DNA of 64,000 nt from Xenorhabdus lircayensis (GCF_016306625.1 NZ_JACOII010000006.1:1-64000), one strand, 5' to 3'. Numbered from the stretch's first letter, positions 8,875-16,080 are shown. Numbers and translations: made by a program. Notes: generated from the sequence alone by a model not told the origin.

Positions 8875-9951
8875 ATGTTTTATTTTTCAACTAAACGGGC
8901 AACCGAAACCGGAAACCTTGAAGCTAATCAGGCTCAGTTTGGCGAGCTGACGTTAGCACGTAATTCATCTGCTCAGGCGGTAGCGGCTTTTATTTCTCGT
9001 GCTCGCTTTCGTGGTGAGGATGCTCCGCGCCTTGATGCGGTTAATGCTATCGATGATATCAAGCGCCTGTATCGTGCGTATGACCAGACTGTGCTGGCAG
9101 AGTTTGAGCCTAACACTGAATTCACTCTGTTAAATGATCTGGCGGGATTATCTCGCTCAGTGCGTTTAGAGGAGTCAGTGTATGAATATGCTCGTACTGG
9201 CGGCACTGGTTGGGCGCATACATCAATGTCTGGTCAGATTGGTGCTGCACTGGATGCACGTTCGTACAGCTTCGACGGCACGATAGTCCCTATTCATGAC
9301 ACTGGTGTTAAATTCAACTGGCGTGACCCTGTATTTAACAAAGGCTCTGCTCTGGCTTCATTGTCTGATGCGCAGGCCGACTCTGTAAAAGTTGTTCGTC
9401 GTAAGTATCTCGACTTTATCTGGAATGGTTTCCGCGATAGTGAAGGCAATTTCATTAAGTTTGATGACAAGACTTGGAAAGGCTTCCGTGCTGATGAGCG
9501 TGTCGCGCAAGTAACGCTGAACGTCGATCACACGACAAGTACAGATGGCCAGGCAATGCGTAGCGAAGTAATGAAGGTGCGTGACGTGCTGAAATTACAA
9601 AACTACCAGTACGGCGTACAGACTTGGTATGTATCAGGTGAAGTCCTGTCTAACTGGGAAAAACTGTACTACGACGTTAACCAGACCCGCACTGTTCTTG
9701 AGGAAATTAAGAAAATTACGGGCATTTCTGACATCAAAGAAGACTTTGAGCTGAAAGGCAATGAAATGATGATCATTCCACTGGGCGCAGGTGTTATCGC
9801 ACCGATTGTTGGACAGGCTTTCGGTACTGTTGCAGATCCTCGTCAGTTCTACAACTCCGACTATGTATGGCGCACATGGGGGGCTGCTGGCCTGATGGTT
9901 AAGCAGGATATTAACGGGCACTTCTCAGTTATTCACGCCAAAGGCAAGTAA
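8875..9951 (+). CDS. major capsid protein
   Basis: 358 residues, directly after the decoration gene with a strong AAGGAG site. The sequence has the expected mixture of an N-terminal helical arm, a central domain, and a C-terminal region with the HK97-like pattern of long helices and a terminal strand (DYVWRTWGAAGLMVKQDINGHF). It belongs, as far as I can judge, to the family labelled DUF6260. It builds the icosahedral head. There is no cleavable delta domain obvious at the N-terminus, so the scaffold is probably supplied by the preceding protease fusion. Confidence 0.85.
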   Translation: MFYFSTKRATETGNLEANQAQFGELTLARNSSAQAVAAFISRARFRGEDAPRLDAVNAIDDIKRLYRAYDQTVLAEFEPNTEFTLLNDLAGLSRSVRLEESVYEYARTGGTGWAHTSMSGQIGAALDARSYSFDGTIVPIHDTGVKFNWRDPVFNKGSALASLSDAQADSVKVVRRKYLDFIWNGFRDSEGNFIKFDDKTWKGFRADERVAQVTLNVDHTTSTDGQAMRSEVMKVRDVLKLQNYQYGVQTWYVSGEVLSNWEKLYYDVNQTRTVLEEIKKITGISDIKEDFELKGNEMMIIPLGAGVIAPIVGQAFGTVADPRQFYNSDYVWRTWGAAGLMVKQDINGHFSVIHAKGK

Positions 9952-9960
9952 GGGGGATAT

Positions 9961-10350
9961 ATGGCACTCGTAAAAATTTTGGTAACAAATCTTTTTGCTG
10001 GTGCCAACCTCCAGAAGTTGGAGGTTGGTCATACTTATGAGATTGATGACAATATTGCTGTTAAGTGGATTGACGCTGGCAAAGCAGAAGCTTCTAAAGA
10101 TAAAAAGGGGGAGAAATTAGTATTTGAAGTAGCGACACCTGCAACTATGAGTTTTCCTGAGAATTCAGAACTACAAGCTGAACTGGATGACGCTAACGCT
10201 AAGATGCTAGTCATGACTGATGCTGCCAAGGCAAAAGAAACTGAACTTACAGAAGCATTGGCGACTGAAAAAAAACGAGCTGATGATGCAGAGAAAGCTC
10301 TTGCGGAAGCGACCAGAAAGGCGAAAAAAGATGGTGATAACTCTGAATGA
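9961..10350 (+). CDS. capsid-associated protein with C-terminal coiled coil
   Basis: 129 residues. The N-terminal ~55 residues form a small beta domain (VKILVTNLFAGANLQKLEVG), and the rest is an Ala/Glu/Lys-rich coiled coil (about 70-125). It follows the major capsid gene by nine bases, where head-fibre or capsid accessory proteins are often found. No family is recognised. The 3' end overlaps the next gene by 20 bases. Confidence 0.6.
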   Translation: MALVKILVTNLFAGANLQKLEVGHTYEIDDNIAVKWIDAGKAEASKDKKGEKLVFEVATPATMSFPENSELQAELDDANAKMLVMTDAAKAKETELTEALATEKKRADDAEKALAEATRKAKKDGDNSE

Positions 10351-10696
10351 TATTCAGCCAATGATCGCCGAGCTGGGTTTTACATTGCCTGATTCAGTGC
10401 TTGAGTTGTTATTGAATCAGGTAAATGACAAATCTGAGTGTATGGTCGCTCATGGCTATGATAACAACCTGCAAAAATTACTGCTTATCTACGCTGCTGT
10501 CCGCTTGGCCTCCCTGTCCGGCGCCAGAAAGATCGCTTCACAAGGAGCACCTTCCGGTGCTTCACGTTCATTCAGCTATGATTCAGCCGGTACTGATTAT
10601 CTTCTCAAGCAAATCAGAGTCTGGGATGCACGCGGTTGCCTGTCTGGTTTGCCACTGGAGAGTAAATCAGTCGGCTTCTTTGATGTGGTGGGGTGA
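10331..10696 (+). CDS. head-tail connector (adaptor) protein
   Basis: 121 residues from ATG 10331 (AAAAAAGATGG context). The frame is open to 10220, but the upstream part is basic shadow sequence from the preceding gene. The predicted all-helical fold, small size, and position after the capsid and before the neck and tail terminator genes fit a gp6-like adaptor that binds the portal. It contains the segment SGARKIASQGAPSGASRSF before a final helix. Assignment is positional. Confidence 0.6.
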   Translation: MVITLNDIQPMIAELGFTLPDSVLELLLNQVNDKSECMVAHGYDNNLQKLLLIYAAVRLASLSGARKIASQGAPSGASRSFSYDSAGTDYLLKQIRVWDARGCLSGLPLESKSVGFFDVVG

Positions 10697-10698
10697 TC

Positions 10699-11046
10699 AT
10701 GAGCAGCGTTGCTAATTGGGCAGATACCGCCCCCTGTACCTTCTGGAAACGTCTTGGAAATGATAAGTATGGTAAACCCCTTGGTTATGGAGAACCACAA
10801 ATCATCATGTGTGATTATCAGGGCGGACTGTCCAGCAAAATATCAGGGGTGGGCACTGAACTAGTTGTCAAAAATACGTTTTGGACTGAGTTTCCTGCTG
10901 CGACTGCTGGGGATTATATCCTGATTGGTGAATCATCAGATCTGAACCCTATCGCGGCAGGAGCTGATGAAATCAAACACATCGTTCGTTATGCCGATAC
11001 CTTCGAACGTCTGGCGGACGATTACGCCTTAATCACAGGGGTATGA
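10699..11046 (+). CDS. head closure / neck protein
   Basis: 116 residues from ATG 10699, or 118 from GTG 10693 whose GTGA overlaps the upstream stop; both are plausible, and the GGGG run at 10690-10693 fits the ATG. Predominantly beta, beginning with DTAPCTFWKRLGNDKYG, a pattern of siphophage stopper proteins that close the connector after packaging. The next gene follows after one base. Assignment is by position and fold type. Confidence 0.6.
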   Translation: MSSVANWADTAPCTFWKRLGNDKYGKPLGYGEPQIIMCDYQGGLSSKISGVGTELVVKNTFWTEFPAATAGDYILIGESSDLNPIAAGADEIKHIVRYADTFERLADDYALITGV

Positions 11047-11047
11047 T

Positions 11048-11416
11048 ATGGCCGTAAAAGTCACTGGCATTCGTGCAGCAAAAACCAGACTTAATGCACT
11101 TATCGGCGATATTAGAGGGCGAAAGGTGGTTCGCGCCCTGTATAAAGCGTTGTCTATCGGTAGTGCGCAGGCCGCACTTTATACGCCGATTGATACTGCC
11201 ACCCTCATTAACTCTCAGTTCCGTGATATGCGCTTTGATGGTGTCCTGCTGACCGGGCGAGTAGGTTACTCCGCTAACTATGCGGTTTATGTTCATGATC
11301 CCAAGGTGAAGCAGAGCTTCCGCAGAGCTACCGCGAAGAAAGAATTTTTGAAGCGTGGCTTCAATGAGATGAGAGGCCAGATAGATAAGGCTGTCGCGCA
11401 GGAGTTGAAACTATGA
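11048..11416 (+). CDS. HK97 gp10-like neck/tail-completion protein
   Basis: 122 residues with the arrangement of the HK97-gp10 family: an N-terminal helix (GIRAAKTRLNALIGDIRGRK), YTPIDTATLINSQ, a strand region VLLTGRVGYSANYAVYVH, and a C-terminal helix with FLKRGFNEMRGQIDKAV. The conserved Y-A-x-Y-V-H block is the clearest sign. These proteins sit at the head-tail junction. It overlaps the next gene by four bases (ATGA at 11413). Confidence 0.75.
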   Translation: MAVKVTGIRAAKTRLNALIGDIRGRKVVRALYKALSIGSAQAALYTPIDTATLINSQFRDMRFDGVLLTGRVGYSANYAVYVHDPKVKQSFRRATAKKEFLKRGFNEMRGQIDKAVAQELKL

Positions 11417-11784
11417 TTGCCTTTGAACAATTTCGCCATTATCTGGCAAATGGGGGGTTGATTGACGGTTTCAGTGTGCAGATGGTCACTTGGATTGAGC
11501 AGAAAGGCGATGGCGGTAAGCAGTACATGGTCTTCCAGCCAGCGGGCGGAACAGGGCGACTGGATGATATCAGCGCCGATGACAATGTACAGGTGATACT
11601 GGTCAGCGGACAGAGCGACCCACAGCCCGTTATCCAGCGAGCACAGGAAATAATCGATTATGTGGCTGCTCATCCCGATGATGATTGCTTAACCGCTGTT
11701 TTTAATCTGGGAGGTATGCCAACTCCCATCCCCACACAAGAGAACCGATACATCATCCGGTTACTCTTTCGTTGCACATCATAA
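11413..11784 (+). CDS. tail terminator protein
   Basis: 123 residues, alpha/beta, starting with an ATGA overlap. The fold pattern is an N-terminal helix, then strands MVTWIEQKGDGGKQYMVFQP and VQVILVSGQ, a helix over RAQEIIDYVAAH, and a final strand YIIRLLFRCTS; this agrees with siphophage tail terminators, which cap the tail tube and set its end. It closes the neck gene cluster and is followed by a terminator-like hairpin. Confidence 0.7.
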   Translation: MIAFEQFRHYLANGGLIDGFSVQMVTWIEQKGDGGKQYMVFQPAGGTGRLDDISADDNVQVILVSGQSDPQPVIQRAQEIIDYVAAHPDDDCLTAVFNLGGMPTPIPTQENRYIIRLLFRCTS

Positions 11785-11786
11785 TC

Positions 11787-11810
11787 AAAGGTCGCTAATG
11801 CGGCCTTTTT
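11787..11810 (+). terminator. hairpin terminator after the tail terminator gene
   Basis: Stem AAAGGTCGC (11787-11795) pairs with GCGGCCTTT (one G-U), loop TAAT, then a short T run. It lies in the 50-base gap before the tail tube gene and probably attenuates read-through so that the tail tube gene can be expressed at its own level. Confidence 0.65.
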
Positions 11811-11834
11811 CATTGTTATTAAAAGAGGTTATTC

Positions 11835-12587
11835 ATGGCTAATTGCCCGGTAGAAACCAATAAACTCATTGGTCGTAATGCCGTTATTCGTATTGCGCAT
11901 GGTTGCCCTGACGCAGTACCCGATCAATCCGCATTTTTTCGGATAGGCGCATTGACCACCAAATCCTTTGACCTGTCCCCTAACACGCTGACATCAGAAG
12001 CTGATGATTCAAAAGGGCTGGTGGAAAGCGTTGTAACCAGTATGGACTTAACTATCTCGTTTGACGGCGAATACCGCAAACGGGATAAGAGCGAAGACTT
12101 CGGGCCATTACGTTTACTGAGGGAGATCCCGAAAGAAGTTCAGGCGGGTCGCCAGCCGTCGTATTGGGTACAGATGGACTTCACAGGTGAAAGTGCCTTC
12201 GTACTGCAAGGCTATATGGTCTTCACCTCTTGGTCGTCCCAGTTCGGCGCTAACGAAATGGCGACCTATTCCGGTGAATTGAAGGTGTCTGATGCGGATA
12301 CGGTTGATTGGTTGATCGAAGAAGTGTCGGTGCAGTCGGTTGCGGTTAATCCGCCCTCCTTATCCGTCCCGGTCGGAAAGACAGGCTCATTCAGTGTTAA
12401 CGTCACTCCGGCTAACGCCACCAATAAAAACTATACGGCGATATCGGATAAAACCAACATAGCGACCGTGAGTAAGATCGGCAATGTGGTGACAGTGAAA
12501 GGCATTTCAGAAGGCTCTGCGAACATCACCGTTACCACGGAAGATGGCGGTAAGACAGCGAAATGCGCAGTGACGGTCACAGCTTAA
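11835..12587 (+). CDS. major tail tube protein with C-terminal Ig-like (BIG2) domain
   Basis: 250 residues. Residues 1-158 are a tail tube domain: strands around FRIGALTTKSFDLSP and SMDLTISFDGEYRK, and the closing MATYSGELKVSDADTV. Residues 163-250 form an Ig-like BIG2 domain with the recognisable ending G-x-x-x-I-T-V-T and start VQSVAVNPPSLSVPVG. Such domains project from the tail surface and are thought to bind carbohydrate weakly. It follows the hairpin by 24 bases with an AGAGG site. Hundreds of copies are expected per virion. Confidence 0.88.
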   Translation: MANCPVETNKLIGRNAVIRIAHGCPDAVPDQSAFFRIGALTTKSFDLSPNTLTSEADDSKGLVESVVTSMDLTISFDGEYRKRDKSEDFGPLRLLREIPKEVQAGRQPSYWVQMDFTGESAFVLQGYMVFTSWSSQFGANEMATYSGELKVSDADTVDWLIEEVSVQSVAVNPPSLSVPVGKTGSFSVNVTPANATNKNYTAISDKTNIATVSKIGNVVTVKGISEGSANITVTTEDGGKTAKCAVTVTA

Positions 12588-12632
12588 TATTACAAAGGGT
12601 ACTATCCAGTGCCCTTGATAATAGGAGGCATT

Positions 12633-13322
12633 ATGACACCCATTCTTGATATTGGTGAGATGGTTATCTCCACTGATAAATCAGATTTTTTACTTTGCCC
12701 TTCACTGGCAGCAATGAATCGCATTGGCACACCACAGCAAATTGTGGAGGTGTACACCCTGCTCAATGGGGCAGAGACGCAAGAATTGATTAACCGCGCA
12801 ATGCTGGCTTATGGTTCGGTTCCCGACTGGCTGATTAAGTCGATGCGTAAGCCTGCATTTGGCCGCAATATTCTGTCAACTTCAATGAGGGTGATACAGG
12901 CTTGCTGTGAAGAGGATGCAGATGAGCTGATTGGCGAATGGCGGCTGGGGCAAAGAGGGCTTGTGTATCGTCCGGGGCGAATGCCGATTAATGACATTAT
13001 CGTGGTTGCTAATGAGCTGATAACGCACGGTGTTATTGGTAAGGTCAAAATCAGGAAACTCCAGCGTAATGAAGGAACGGAAGAGTATTCAGGCCAGTTT
13101 AAGGCGATTGAGTACATCAATGCCGCCCGCGCCCATTTCAATATGACGCGCGAGGAAGCCGAACGGTTAACTATGACCGAGTTTCAGATGATGCTGAAAG
13201 CGAAGTTCCCCGATGAAAAAGGGTTTACCCGCGAAGAGTATGATGCGGTTATTGATGCGGATGATAAGCGTACTGATGACCTGATGAATGGCAAGCGCAG
13301 GCTGGTGAGTATGAAAAAGTGA
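12633..13322 (+). CDS. tail assembly chaperone-like protein (DUF6246 type)
   Basis: 229 residues from ATG 12633, fixed by AGGAGG at 12622-12627 (the frame is open to 12609). Located between tail tube and tape measure, where tail assembly chaperones lie; I believe it matches the DUF6246 family. Helical, with SMRKPAFGRNILS and a C-terminal acidic region MTMTEF-like (LTMTEFQMMLKAKFPDEKGF). The last codons read AAA AAG TGA and are followed after three bases by a GC hairpin, so a short -1 frameshift product is conceivable. The tape measure gene, normally adjacent, is displaced by 2.7 kb of accessory DNA. Confidence 0.7.
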   Translation: MTPILDIGEMVISTDKSDFLLCPSLAAMNRIGTPQQIVEVYTLLNGAETQELINRAMLAYGSVPDWLIKSMRKPAFGRNILSTSMRVIQACCEEDADELIGEWRLGQRGLVYRPGRMPINDIIVVANELITHGVIGKVKIRKLQRNEGTEEYSGQFKAIEYINAARAHFNMTREEAERLTMTEFQMMLKAKFPDEKGFTREEYDAVIDADDKRTDDLMNGKRRLVSMKK

Positions 13323-13325
13323 AAC

Positions 13326-13342
13326 AGCCCCATCACGGGGCT
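13326..13342 (+). other. GC hairpin directly after the tail assembly gene
   Basis: Stem AGCCCC (13326-13331) and GGGGCT (13337-13342), loop ATCAC. There is no T run after it on the + strand. It may be a weak terminator or a frameshift-stimulating hairpin seven bases after AAAAAG (13314-13319). Confidence 0.45.
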
Positions 13343-13345
13343 TCA

Positions 13346-13667
13346 AGCCATCCGTGGTTCTAAATTAACTCAGCGATTAATCTCTCTCCCTCCTTATAAG
13401 GGATCCGTTGTTCATCCTATTGTTTTAATATGTTTTTTTGATGTTTTTTGGCAAAGATATTGCTTTATGGATCCGTTATGTAATCATTTGAAATATAATA
13501 ACTTTATTTACATTGCGTATAATTTCTTGTTTTATTCATTTTAATGATTAAAAATGGAATTGCACGTTGTAGCGACTTATATTTTAATTTTAACATTAAT
13601 ACGGAAAAAGAGATGAAGGCGTTAGAAGGCTATAGATTCAGCGCCTAACCCCAAGCCACGGATGGCT
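13346..13667. repeat. 12-bp inverted repeat flanking an AT-rich leader
   Basis: AGCCATCCGTGG at 13346-13357 and its exact reverse complement CCACGGATGGCT at 13656-13667. The 298 bases between them are AT-rich and without a convincing gene; they include a consensus -10 TATAAT at 13518-13523 and two GGATCCGTT copies (13402-13410, 13469-13477). The flanked segment lies at the junction where accessory genes were inserted, so the repeat may mark a recombination boundary. Confidence 0.5.
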
Positions 13668-13731
13668 AAAAACTGAAATGGCTTGATACGTTTTAACCAT
13701 CAACAGAACAATAAAAAAACAGTTTTTCTTG

Positions 13732-13760
13732 TTGAACTTAAGCTAGCTTAACTCTATTAT
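13732..13760 (+). promoter_or_regulatory. putative sigma-70 promoter of accessory unit 1, with palindrome in the spacer
   Basis: TTGAAC (13732-13737), 17-base spacer, TATTAT (13755-13760). The spacer contains the perfect 12-base palindrome TAAGCTAGCTTA (13739-13750), which would place a dimeric repressor exactly between the -35 and -10 boxes. It lies 74 bases upstream of the first gene. Seen directly; promoter activity is inferred. Confidence 0.5.
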
Positions 13761-13833
13761 TACCTTAGTTATATTTATCAATGAGCTAAAAAACAGCTCT
13801 TACTTTTTTAATTTCATAATGTTAGGGGGCTAT

Positions 13834-14184
13834 ATGAGAACTGAGCATACCAGATCTATACAGACTATTAGCCACTCGACAGAAATTATTGATTCTTTTT
13901 TTGATGAACCATCACAGAAGAAATTTTCCGTTAGGCGCTTAAGTTGTCGAAATGACATAAAGCGTCAATTATTTATTGTTACCATTAAAGATGATAATAA
14001 GAGTGATGATTTCTATGTTGTGCCGTTTGCTGAACTGATTTTCAGAAGAGAAAAGGTAAAGTACATTATTTCTCCTGAAAATCAGTATCCAGAGCTTAGT
14101 AGTAATATTGATATCATCATGGAACATATTGAATCCATTGTTAAGGGTTTTATTGATAATTATAAAATCACAACTACCCATTAA
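13834..14184 (+). CDS. hypothetical protein of accessory unit 1
   Basis: 116 residues from ATG 13834, with a TAGGGGG ribosome site seven bases upstream (the frame is open to 13819). Soluble, alpha/beta, with a basic N-terminus and a charged middle (LFIVTIKDDNKSDDFYVVPF) followed by a helical tail. AT-rich compared with the structural genes on either side, which indicates separate acquisition. It is followed after 18 bases by a GNAT-like gene and shares its putative promoter. I do not recognise the family. Possible roles are immunity or antitoxin to the second gene, or a regulator acting on the promoter palindrome; neither is shown. Confidence 0.65.
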   Translation: MRTEHTRSIQTISHSTEIIDSFFDEPSQKKFSVRRLSCRNDIKRQLFIVTIKDDNKSDDFYVVPFAELIFRREKVKYIISPENQYPELSSNIDIIMEHIESIVKGFIDNYKITTTH

Positions 14185-14202
14185 ATCATTATAGAGATAG
14201 CG

Positions 14203-14922
14203 ATGGCTCCTAATCTTATCAGTTCATATTCGAAGGACTTGAGCCAAAAGCCAAGTTATGTTTCAAGTCGAGTTATTGACGAATACTATCACTTATCATC
14301 TGAAGATAATGATTTACTAAAAATAACAGAATATGCTCTTGTTGGGAGTGAATACCATTTCTATTCAGATATAGTTTATATAGGTTGTACCACTTCTGGC
14401 TTCTATTCTGAACATGCTGAGCATCTAAGGGAATGCAGATATCGCACTGACCAAATCATTGAGGAATTGCTCTCTCTTGATATGCATGAGCCATCAGAAG
14501 ATATTTTGATTGGCCGAATCGCGTATAATGATTTTAATTTTGTTGATCATGGTTTAGCCAAGACTGGCAAGCAAGTTAAAGGTGTCTATATAGATACAGA
14601 CTTTCAAGGAGCGGGAATAGCCAGCTCTATATATGGCAGTCTGTTATCAAAACATGAACATATTGTGTGTGATAACATTCAGAGCCTATCAGGCGGTTCC
14701 TTATGGGCTGGCAAGCTCATTAAGTTGGGCGAAGTTCGTATCTATGATGTTGCTAAAAAGACATTTTTAGATGTATTAACCCTTCACGGCATTGGTATGA
14801 ATGGCATCGTTCCATGGAGCGCCATCGACTTACCCTTTAGTGAATTATCTAAATGGGGGAAAAGGCCTCTCTCGAACGAGCCATGCCATCACATAGTCAA
14901 CATTATCAGCAAAGATAAGTGA
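14203..14922 (+). CDS. GNAT-like acetyltransferase fold protein of accessory unit 1
   Basis: 239 residues. Residues 124-147 resemble GNAT motif A: VKGVYIDTDFQGAGIASSIYG, where Q135-G-A-G-I-A140 fits the Q/R-x-x-G-x-G/A acetyl-CoA pyrophosphate loop. The following SGGSLWAGKL (163-172) matches the helix seen in phage and plasmid GNAT relatives. The N-terminal ~100 residues and the C-terminal ~60 are unassigned. A GAGATAG ribosome site precedes ATG 14203. It forms a two-gene unit with the upstream 116-residue protein. Substrate unknown; acetylation of a host target, anti-defence, or toxin activity are all possible. AT-rich relative to the phage core. Confidence 0.6.
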   Translation: MAPNLISSYSKDLSQKPSYVSSRVIDEYYHLSSEDNDLLKITEYALVGSEYHFYSDIVYIGCTTSGFYSEHAEHLRECRYRTDQIIEELLSLDMHEPSEDILIGRIAYNDFNFVDHGLAKTGKQVKGVYIDTDFQGAGIASSIYGSLLSKHEHIVCDNIQSLSGGSLWAGKLIKLGEVRIYDVAKKTFLDVLTLHGIGMNGIVPWSAIDLPFSELSKWGKRPLSNEPCHHIVNIISKDK

Positions 14923-14942
14923 TACACCTAAACCCCGCCCCC

Positions 14943-14967
14943 TGAAGTGAACCCCAAAAATTGGACA
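14943..14967 (+). mobile_element. solo terminal inverted-repeat remnant, IS3 family (IS150-like)
   Basis: The 25 bases starting TGAAGTGAACCCC and ending AAAAATTGGACA closely resemble the ends of IS150-group elements (T-G...CCCCAAAAA-TTGGACA). No transposase coding sequence remains around it. It sits exactly between accessory units 1 and 2. The assignment rests on remembered end sequences and should be treated as probable. Confidence 0.5.
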
Positions 14968-14971
14968 TCTG

Positions 14972-14991
14972 CCGCCCAGTGCGGTTTTTTT
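14972..14991 (+). terminator. rho-independent terminator of accessory unit 1
   Basis: Stem CCGC (14972-14975) and GCGG (14981-14984) around CCAGT, then seven T. It ends the GNAT-like unit before the next promoter. Confidence 0.65.
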
Positions 14992-14994
14992 GCA

Positions 14995-15022
14995 TTGATT
15001 TGCACTACCCTGTTGGTATTAT
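14995..15022 (+). promoter_or_regulatory. putative promoter of accessory unit 2
   Basis: TTGATT (14995-15000), 16-base spacer, TATTAT (15017-15022), 29 bases upstream of the lipoprotein gene. The boxes are near consensus and follow the terminator immediately, as expected for an independently expressed moron. Confidence 0.4.
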
Positions 15023-15050
15023 GAGCGAAATTTAACGATGGGGAGTTGTG

Positions 15051-15437
15051 ATGAGGAAGTTATTGTTAGCCGGAGTTTCTTTTTCAGCGTTGATACTGTC
15101 TGGGTGTATGGCAACACCTAACGAAGCCAGAAACAGTAAGCCAATTTTTGAGAGCCATAGTAGCAGAAATGCACATGATCTTGCTGGCTGCATATATAAC
15201 GGCTGGACGAATACCAGAGTATTAATGGAAAGAGACAACACTGTTCACACTGAGTCATTTAATGGGATTATCACTATATTTACTTGGAATGATTCTATAT
15301 TTGCAGACGTAAAAACTACCGCCAACGGTTCAGAAGTTAAATTTTACAAAACGATACTTGGGGCTGTTCCTGTTGAGTGGAATAGAAGAGAAATTTTAGA
15401 GCAGTGTTTGGCTAATAATGGTAAAGAACTGAGGTAA
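15051..15437 (+). CDS. prophage-encoded small lipoprotein
   Basis: 128 residues from ATG 15051 (GGGGAG site; a GTG at 15048 is also in frame). Signal peptide MRKLLLAGVSFSALILSGC with a clean lipobox LSGC. The mature part is about 110 residues with two further cysteines (AGCIYNG and EQCLANN) that could form a disulfide, and a beta-rich middle (ITIFTWNDSIFADVKT). Membrane-anchored lipoproteins expressed from prophages commonly block superinfection by occupying phage receptors; that role is inference here. The membrane protein gene follows after two bases. Confidence 0.75.
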   Translation: MRKLLLAGVSFSALILSGCMATPNEARNSKPIFESHSSRNAHDLAGCIYNGWTNTRVLMERDNTVHTESFNGIITIFTWNDSIFADVKTTANGSEVKFYKTILGAVPVEWNRREILEQCLANNGKELR

Positions 15438-15439
15438 AT

Positions 15440-15982
15440 ATGTCAGATATTTCAATACAGGGTGTGCCAAGAGATTATTATAAAATTCTCATAAAAAATG
15501 ATGACGTTGAATGTTATCAGGCCAACAGGCGCGCAATAAGAGAAATAATGAAGGTTATAGGTGGAGCTACGGAAAAATATCAAGAGAACGGCGATCATGA
15601 TACTGTGATTCGAATTCATCAAGATTATTACGATGAATTTGATGCCTTTATTCTCAATGAGCCTAATGATGCAAAGGTAGCTATGCGTAGCGTGTTGGCA
15701 GAAGAAATAAAAGTCAAAGAATGCGAGCTTAATATTGGTGGCGGATCTACACCGAAGGTAATAGGTATAATATTAACAATTATTGGTATTGTTATTTGTG
15801 TTTATGCTCTCTTTATGAAGGTTTCAGTTGGGTATTATGATGAAGTTTATAATGCTGGGTTAATTGCAAATAGACAGCTCTATATGACGGCTGGGGGAGC
15901 AATAACTATCATTGGTTCGTTGACAATTCTATTTTCGTTGCTTTTAAATAAAACGGGAAGTAGTTCTATATCGAGACAATAA
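15440..15982 (+). CDS. membrane protein of accessory unit 2
   Basis: 180 residues. The N-terminal ~100 residues are soluble and mostly helical (RRAIREIMKVIGGATEKYQ), followed by two membrane helices: about 106-126 (VIGIILTIIGIVICVYALFM) and 149-169 (AGGAITIIGSLTILFSLLL), giving a hairpin with both ends in the cytoplasm. It is translationally linked to the lipoprotein gene (two-base gap). Family not recognised. The pairing of a lipoprotein with an inner-membrane protein is compatible with a superinfection exclusion module, which is inference only. Confidence 0.65.
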   Translation: MSDISIQGVPRDYYKILIKNDDVECYQANRRAIREIMKVIGGATEKYQENGDHDTVIRIHQDYYDEFDAFILNEPNDAKVAMRSVLAEEIKVKECELNIGGGSTPKVIGIILTIIGIVICVYALFMKVSVGYYDEVYNAGLIANRQLYMTAGGAITIIGSLTILFSLLLNKTGSSSISRQ

Positions 15983-16037
15983 AAATCATCAATCTTCACA
16001 TCTTGAAAATATATTCCCTTATATAACACCCAAGCAA

Positions 16038-16060
16038 CCCTGCCACATGGCGGGGTTTTC
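16038..16060 (+). terminator. terminator of accessory unit 2
   Basis: Stem CCCTGCC (16038-16044) and GGCGGGG (16049-16055, one G-T), loop ACAT, then TTTTCTTTTTT. It separates the accessory unit from the tape measure gene. Confidence 0.75.
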
Positions 16061-16080
16061 TTTTTTAAAAAGGTCATAAA

